64,000 nt of DNA from an uncultured Pseudoflavonifractor sp. (GTDB lineage Bacteria; Bacillota; Clostridia; Oscillospirales; Oscillospiraceae): positions 1 to 64,000 of the forward strand of contig NZ_CALXEG010000010.1 of the NCBI RefSeq assembly GCF_944387275.1. Reading direction: 5' to 3'. The position numbers and the translations under genes were made by a program. Positions 61,336-64,000 of the stretch are shown in pieces (position 1 is the first letter of the stretch; each line of letters starts with the position of its first letter). The notes under the pieces were generated by a model. That model saw nothing but the letters and a program-made list of their open reading frames with translations. It was not told where the DNA came from and ran no database searches.

Positions 61336-61383
61336 GTCACGACCACTCCTTTCTGCGCCCATAGGATAGGGGAGCCGGGCGCA

Positions 61384-61713
61384 TCAGGACTGGCCGCCCA
61401 CGATTCTGAGGAAGAGCGTGTCCACCCACTGGTCTTTGTTCTGCTGATAGGCCCGCTCCACCTTGTCCATGGCGTCCCTGAGACGCTGGTCCAGCTTTGC
61501 GATGTCCTCTTCAGCACCCTTCCGCTCGGCCTTTTCCACCGTTTCGATCCGGTGCTTGGCACGGGCGAAATAGTCCTCCCGCATGTGGGAGATGTCCCGC
61601 TCCAGGTCGGCGTCCAGAGACTGCTGTTTTTCCTGCGCCTCACGGGCGATCTCCTGTGCGGTGTGCTCCGCGGCAATGATTCTGTTTACCAGATCAATGT
61701 ATTCCGTTTCCAT
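61384..61713 (-). CDS. V/A-type ATPase peripheral-stalk subunit (G/H)
   Basis: A 109-residue highly charged protein, almost entirely one long helix rich in Glu, Ala, Arg and Gln (AAEHTAQEIAREAQEKQQS then REDYFARAKHRIETVEKAERKG), so it will form a coiled coil with subunit E. It occupies the first place of the operon, where G/H proteins are often found; these diverge in sequence, so the call rests on position and structure. CGGAGGTGACAGTACAGT precedes the ATG. Confidence 0.85.
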   Translation of the reverse strand: METEYIDLVNRIIAAEHTAQEIAREAQEKQQSLDADLERDISHMREDYFARAKHRIETVEKAERKGAEEDIAKLDQRLRDAMDKVERAYQQNKDQWVDTLFLRIVGGQS

Positions 61714-61793
61714 ACTGTACTGTCACCTCCGGGTGCGTTTCCCAATTGGAAAAGAAAACGCGCGAATAATTAGCTATGCATCAATTACACCTC

Positions 61794-61802
61794 ATCATAG
61801 CA
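61794..61802 (-). promoter_or_regulatory. Probable extended -10 promoter of the V/A-ATPase operon
   Basis: Minus strand TGC-TATGAT (61794-61802); -35 not clear. Between it and the first gene there is TTCCCAATTGGAAAA (near 61738-61752), a small palindrome that could be an operator. Confidence 0.5.
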
Positions 61803-61937
61803 CTTTGGTTCAGGAATTTCCACTGGAAAATAGACAAAATTTTGACCGGTATGGGGCGGCGGATTCTGTCATTCGGCAAATAGGGACGGGGGTGGGGAAG
61901 AAATGGTTGGACAAGCTGGAAAATGTGTGAAAAAGCC

Positions 61938-61966
61938 TTGCAGGAGGGAGAATTTGGCTCTACAAT
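61938..61966 (+). promoter_or_regulatory. Upstream promoter facing the Lrp gene
   Basis: TTGCAG (61938-61943), 17-bp spacer, TACAAT (61961-61966), 350 bp ahead of the gene. The stretch 61967-62208 holds no gene that I can support. Confidence 0.5.
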
Positions 61967-62208
61967 GGGTCGGACCGAAAAGCCCGGAGGCGTTGGAATC
62001 CCAGGCTTCGGGGCGGAGGGCCCGGCTGCGGGCGGAGGCGTGGACAGCGCGGCGGTTTTTGCCCCGGCGGGGCGGAAGCGCCGGGCAGAGGCGCGGAGGG
62101 AAGCAGGGGTGAAATGTTGCACAGACGGGGGGGCAAAATGTCGTTTTTGGGGAGCGAGGTTTGGCCGGAGCACAGGCCTCCGGCGGAAGAAAAAACGCCC
62201 GCCGCCCC

Positions 62209-62237
62209 TTGCGGCGCTGCTCCATACGCATTATAAT
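62209..62237 (+). promoter_or_regulatory. Proximal promoter of the Lrp-aminotransferase operon
   Basis: TTGCGG (62209-62214), 17-bp spacer, perfect TATAAT (62232-62237). A GCGGAG...CTCCGC hairpin lies in the leader. Confidence 0.7.
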
Positions 62238-62313
62238 AGGAATATTAAGCGGAGGACGGCTCCGCACCTGCCGCAGGGCGGCGGGCGAAACACAATGACA
62301 GGAGGAGATCTGC

Positions 62314-62793
62314 ATGACCAAGCTGCTCCAGCTCTTGGAAGAGGACTGCACCCTTACCCACGAGCAGCTCGCCGCGATGGCAAATATGACGGTGGAGGAA
62401 GTGGACGCCGCCATTAAGAAATATGAAGAGGACAAGGTGATTCTGGGCTACCAGGCCATTGTGGACTGGAACACTACGGACCGGGAGGACGTGACCGCCC
62501 TGATCGAGGTGAAGGTGATTCCCCAGCGGGAGGAGGGCTTTGACCGCATCGCCGAGCGCATCTACCAGTACGACGAGGTGGAGGCCCTGTATCTGATGAG
62601 CGGCGCCTTTGACTTCACGGTGATCATCTCGGGCCGCACCCTGCGGGAGGTGGCCTCCTTTGTCAGCGACCGGCTGGCCCCGCTGGAGGGCGTCACCAGC
62701 ACGGCCACCCACTTCATTCTGAAAAAATACAAAGAGAAGCACCTGATCTTCGAAAAGCAGGCGCCGGGAGAAAGGGAGTTTATTTTCGTATGA
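62314..62793 (+). CDS. Lrp/AsnC-family transcriptional regulator
   Basis: A 159-residue feast/famine regulator. The N-terminal helix-turn-helix (about 1-50: LTHEQLAAMANMTVEEVDAAIKKYEEDKVI) is followed by the ligand-binding RAM domain (about 70-145) with ALIEVKVIPQREEGFDRIAERIYQYDEVEALYLMSGAFDFTVIISG. Such proteins sense amino acids, and the coupled aminotransferase gene (4-nt overlap) is the obvious target. AGGAGGAGATCTGC precedes the ATG. Confidence 0.93.
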   Translation: MTKLLQLLEEDCTLTHEQLAAMANMTVEEVDAAIKKYEEDKVILGYQAIVDWNTTDREDVTALIEVKVIPQREEGFDRIAERIYQYDEVEALYLMSGAFDFTVIISGRTLREVASFVSDRLAPLEGVTSTATHFILKKYKEKHLIFEKQAPGEREFIFV

Positions 62794-63983
62794 ATTACCA
62801 GCAGATCATGTCCCAGCGGATCCAGGAGGTCCAGCCCTCCGGCATCCGCCGGTTCTTCGATATTCTGGAGGAGATGAAGGACGCCATCTCCCTGGGCGTG
62901 GGCGAGCCCGACTTTGTCACCCCCTGGCACATCCGGGACGCGGGCATCTACTCCCTGGAGAAGGGCCGCACCCGCTACACCTCCAACGCGGGCCTGGCCG
63001 AGCTGCGGCGGGAGATCGCCTCCTACCTGGAGCGCCGCTTTGACCTGAAGTACGACTTTGCCAGCCAGATCGTGGTGACCGTGGGCGGCAGCGAGGGCAT
63101 CGATCTGGCGCTGCGCTGCCTGGTCAATCCCGGCGACGAGGTCATCATCCCGGTGCCCTCCTTTGTGTGCTACGGGCCTCTGACCTCCATGGCCGGCGGC
63201 ACTCCCGTGCTGCTGGAGACCCGGGCGGAGGACGAGTTCCGCCTCACCCCCGAGCTGCTGAAGAAGGCCATCACCCCCAAGACCAAGGCCCTGGTGCTGC
63301 CCTTCCCCAACAACCCCACCGGCGCGGTGATGGAGCGGTCCGACCTGGAGGCCATCGCCGAGGTGCTGCGGGGCACCGACATCATGGTCATCTCCGACGA
63401 GATCTACTCCGAGCTGACCTACGGCATGCACCACACCTCCATCGCCAATATCCCCGACATGTATGAGCGCACCATCGTCATCAACGGCTTCTCCAAGAGC
63501 CATGCCATGACCGGCTGGCGCATGGGCTACGTCTGCGGTCCCAAGGAGATCATCAAGCAGCTGCTCAAGCTCCACCAGTTCGGCATAATGTCCGCCCCCA
63601 CCGTGAGCCAGTACGCCGCCGTGGAGGCCATGCGCAACGGCGACCGGGACATCGAGCGCATGCGGGACGAGTACGACGGCCGCCGCCGCTACCTGGTGGA
63701 GGGCCTGCGCCGCATCGGCCTGCCCTGCTTTGAGCCCAAGGGTGCCTTCTACGTGTTCCCCGACATCCGCTCCACCGGCCTGAGCTCCGATGAGTTCTGC
63801 GAGCGGTTCCTGATGGAGGAGAAGGTGGCCGTCATCTCGGGCACCGCCTTCGGTCCCGGCGGCGAGGGCTTCATCCGCTGCTGCTACGCCACCTCCATGA
63901 AGGACATCGCCGAGGCCCTGACCCGCATGGACAACTTCCTCACCAACCTGCGCAAGAAGCAGGCCCGCTCCGCCGGAAACTGA
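62790..63983 (+). CDS. Class I/II pyridoxal-phosphate aminotransferase
   Basis: A 397-residue PLP enzyme. Conserved parts: LGVGEPDFVTPWHI, GRTRYTSNAGLAELRREIA, VTVGGSEGIDLALRCLVNPGDEVIIPVPSF, PFPNNPTGAVM, SDEIYSELTYG (the Asp that contacts the pyridine nitrogen) and INGFSKSHAMTGWRMGY (PLP lysine in SKS). It resembles aspartate or aromatic aminotransferases of the alanine/aspartate subgroup; the exact amino acid is not certain. It ends 17 nt before the window edge, so further operon genes may follow outside. Confidence 0.93.
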   Translation: MNYQQIMSQRIQEVQPSGIRRFFDILEEMKDAISLGVGEPDFVTPWHIRDAGIYSLEKGRTRYTSNAGLAELRREIASYLERRFDLKYDFASQIVVTVGGSEGIDLALRCLVNPGDEVIIPVPSFVCYGPLTSMAGGTPVLLETRAEDEFRLTPELLKKAITPKTKALVLPFPNNPTGAVMERSDLEAIAEVLRGTDIMVISDEIYSELTYGMHHTSIANIPDMYERTIVINGFSKSHAMTGWRMGYVCGPKEIIKQLLKLHQFGIMSAPTVSQYAAVEAMRNGDRDIERMRDEYDGRRRYLVEGLRRIGLPCFEPKGAFYVFPDIRSTGLSSDEFCERFLMEEKVAVISGTAFGPGGEGFIRCCYATSMKDIAEALTRMDNFLTNLRKKQARSAGN

Positions 63984-64000
63984 GCGGGGCATCCATCAAC

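Noticed and set aside
61923-62417. Open frame of about 164 codons ahead of and overlapping the Lrp gene
   Set aside because: Low-complexity Gly/Arg/Ala sequence, no ribosome binding site, overlaps a clear regulator gene in another frame.
1-64000. CRISPR arrays, insertion sequences, prophage or integrative elements
   Set aside because: No regularly spaced repeats, transposase, integrase or phage structural genes found when reading either strand.

Overview
The window looks like chromosomal DNA from a GC-rich, anaerobic, spore-forming member of the Clostridia, probably Oscillospiraceae (Flavonifractor / Intestinimonas-like). The reasons are a group B [FeFe]-hydrogenase, the germination protein YpeB, a complete V/A-type ATPase operon, a T-box controlled aspS-gatCAB operon for indirect Asn-tRNA synthesis, and a methionine synthase split from its activation domain. 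Coding is dense. Promoters are easy to see, nearly all sigma-A type with 17-bp spacers. I saw no CRISPR array, insertion sequence, integrase or phage gene, so this is core genome with a few small low-GC insertions.

Layout. 1-3.6 kb: truncated hydrogenase (-), a flavin split-barrel protein and ypeB (+). 3.9-8.2 kb: a very large PAS/GGDEF/EAL/GAF/GGDEF protein. 8.3-11.9 kb (-): a Cys-rich small ORF, a surface-type repeat protein without signal peptide, and a BlaR1/BlaI pair with a double operator. 12.0-13.9 kb: small lipoprotein, then lower-GC GNAT and NUDIX genes, an untranslated element enclosed by two terminators, and tRNA-Leu(CAA). 14.1-19.7 kb (+): duplicated membrane protein, cardiolipin synthase, hybrid histidine kinase. 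19.8-21.2 kb (-): infC-rpmI-rplT, with infC apparently starting at ATC. 21.5-26.6 kb (+): a nucleoside-type BMP ABC importer. 26.8-30.9 kb (+): paired ABC exporters and a MarR regulator. 31.0-36.0 kb (+): zinc/manganese ABC importer, a sensor kinase without a partner regulator, and a GerMN lipoprotein. 36.1-38.0 kb: O-acetylhomoserine sulfhydrylase and an orphan low-GC protein. 38.1-40.4 kb (-): aconitase-family hydratase. 40.7-42.2 kb (+): cell-wall amidase. 42.2-47.2 kb (-): T-box, aspS, gatC, gatA, gatB. 47.4-51.9 kb (+): metF, methionine synthase activation protein, metH, family 4 uracil-DNA glycosylase. 51.9-52.6 kb (-): DUF2089 regulator plus membrane protein. 52.7-61.8 kb (-): nine V/A-ATPase genes. 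62.3-64.0 kb (+): Lrp/AsnC regulator and aminotransferase.

How they work together. Methionine is served by MetY, MetF and MetH. The T-box unit couples Asn-tRNA charging to synthesis of a presumably non-discriminating AspRS and the GatCAB amidotransferase. The V/A-ATPase, hydrogenase and importers supply membrane energetics and nutrient uptake. YpeB is a spore gene.

Most interesting in my reading: the terminator-bounded element beside tRNA-Leu, the 12-bp inverted repeat bracketing the DUF2089 promoter, the architecture of the 1422-residue c-di-GMP protein, the hairpin series between the ATPase K and F genes, and the ATC start of infC. I did not find a clearly new defence or mobile system. All positions come from reading the sequence by eye; family names come from motif recognition, not from a search.
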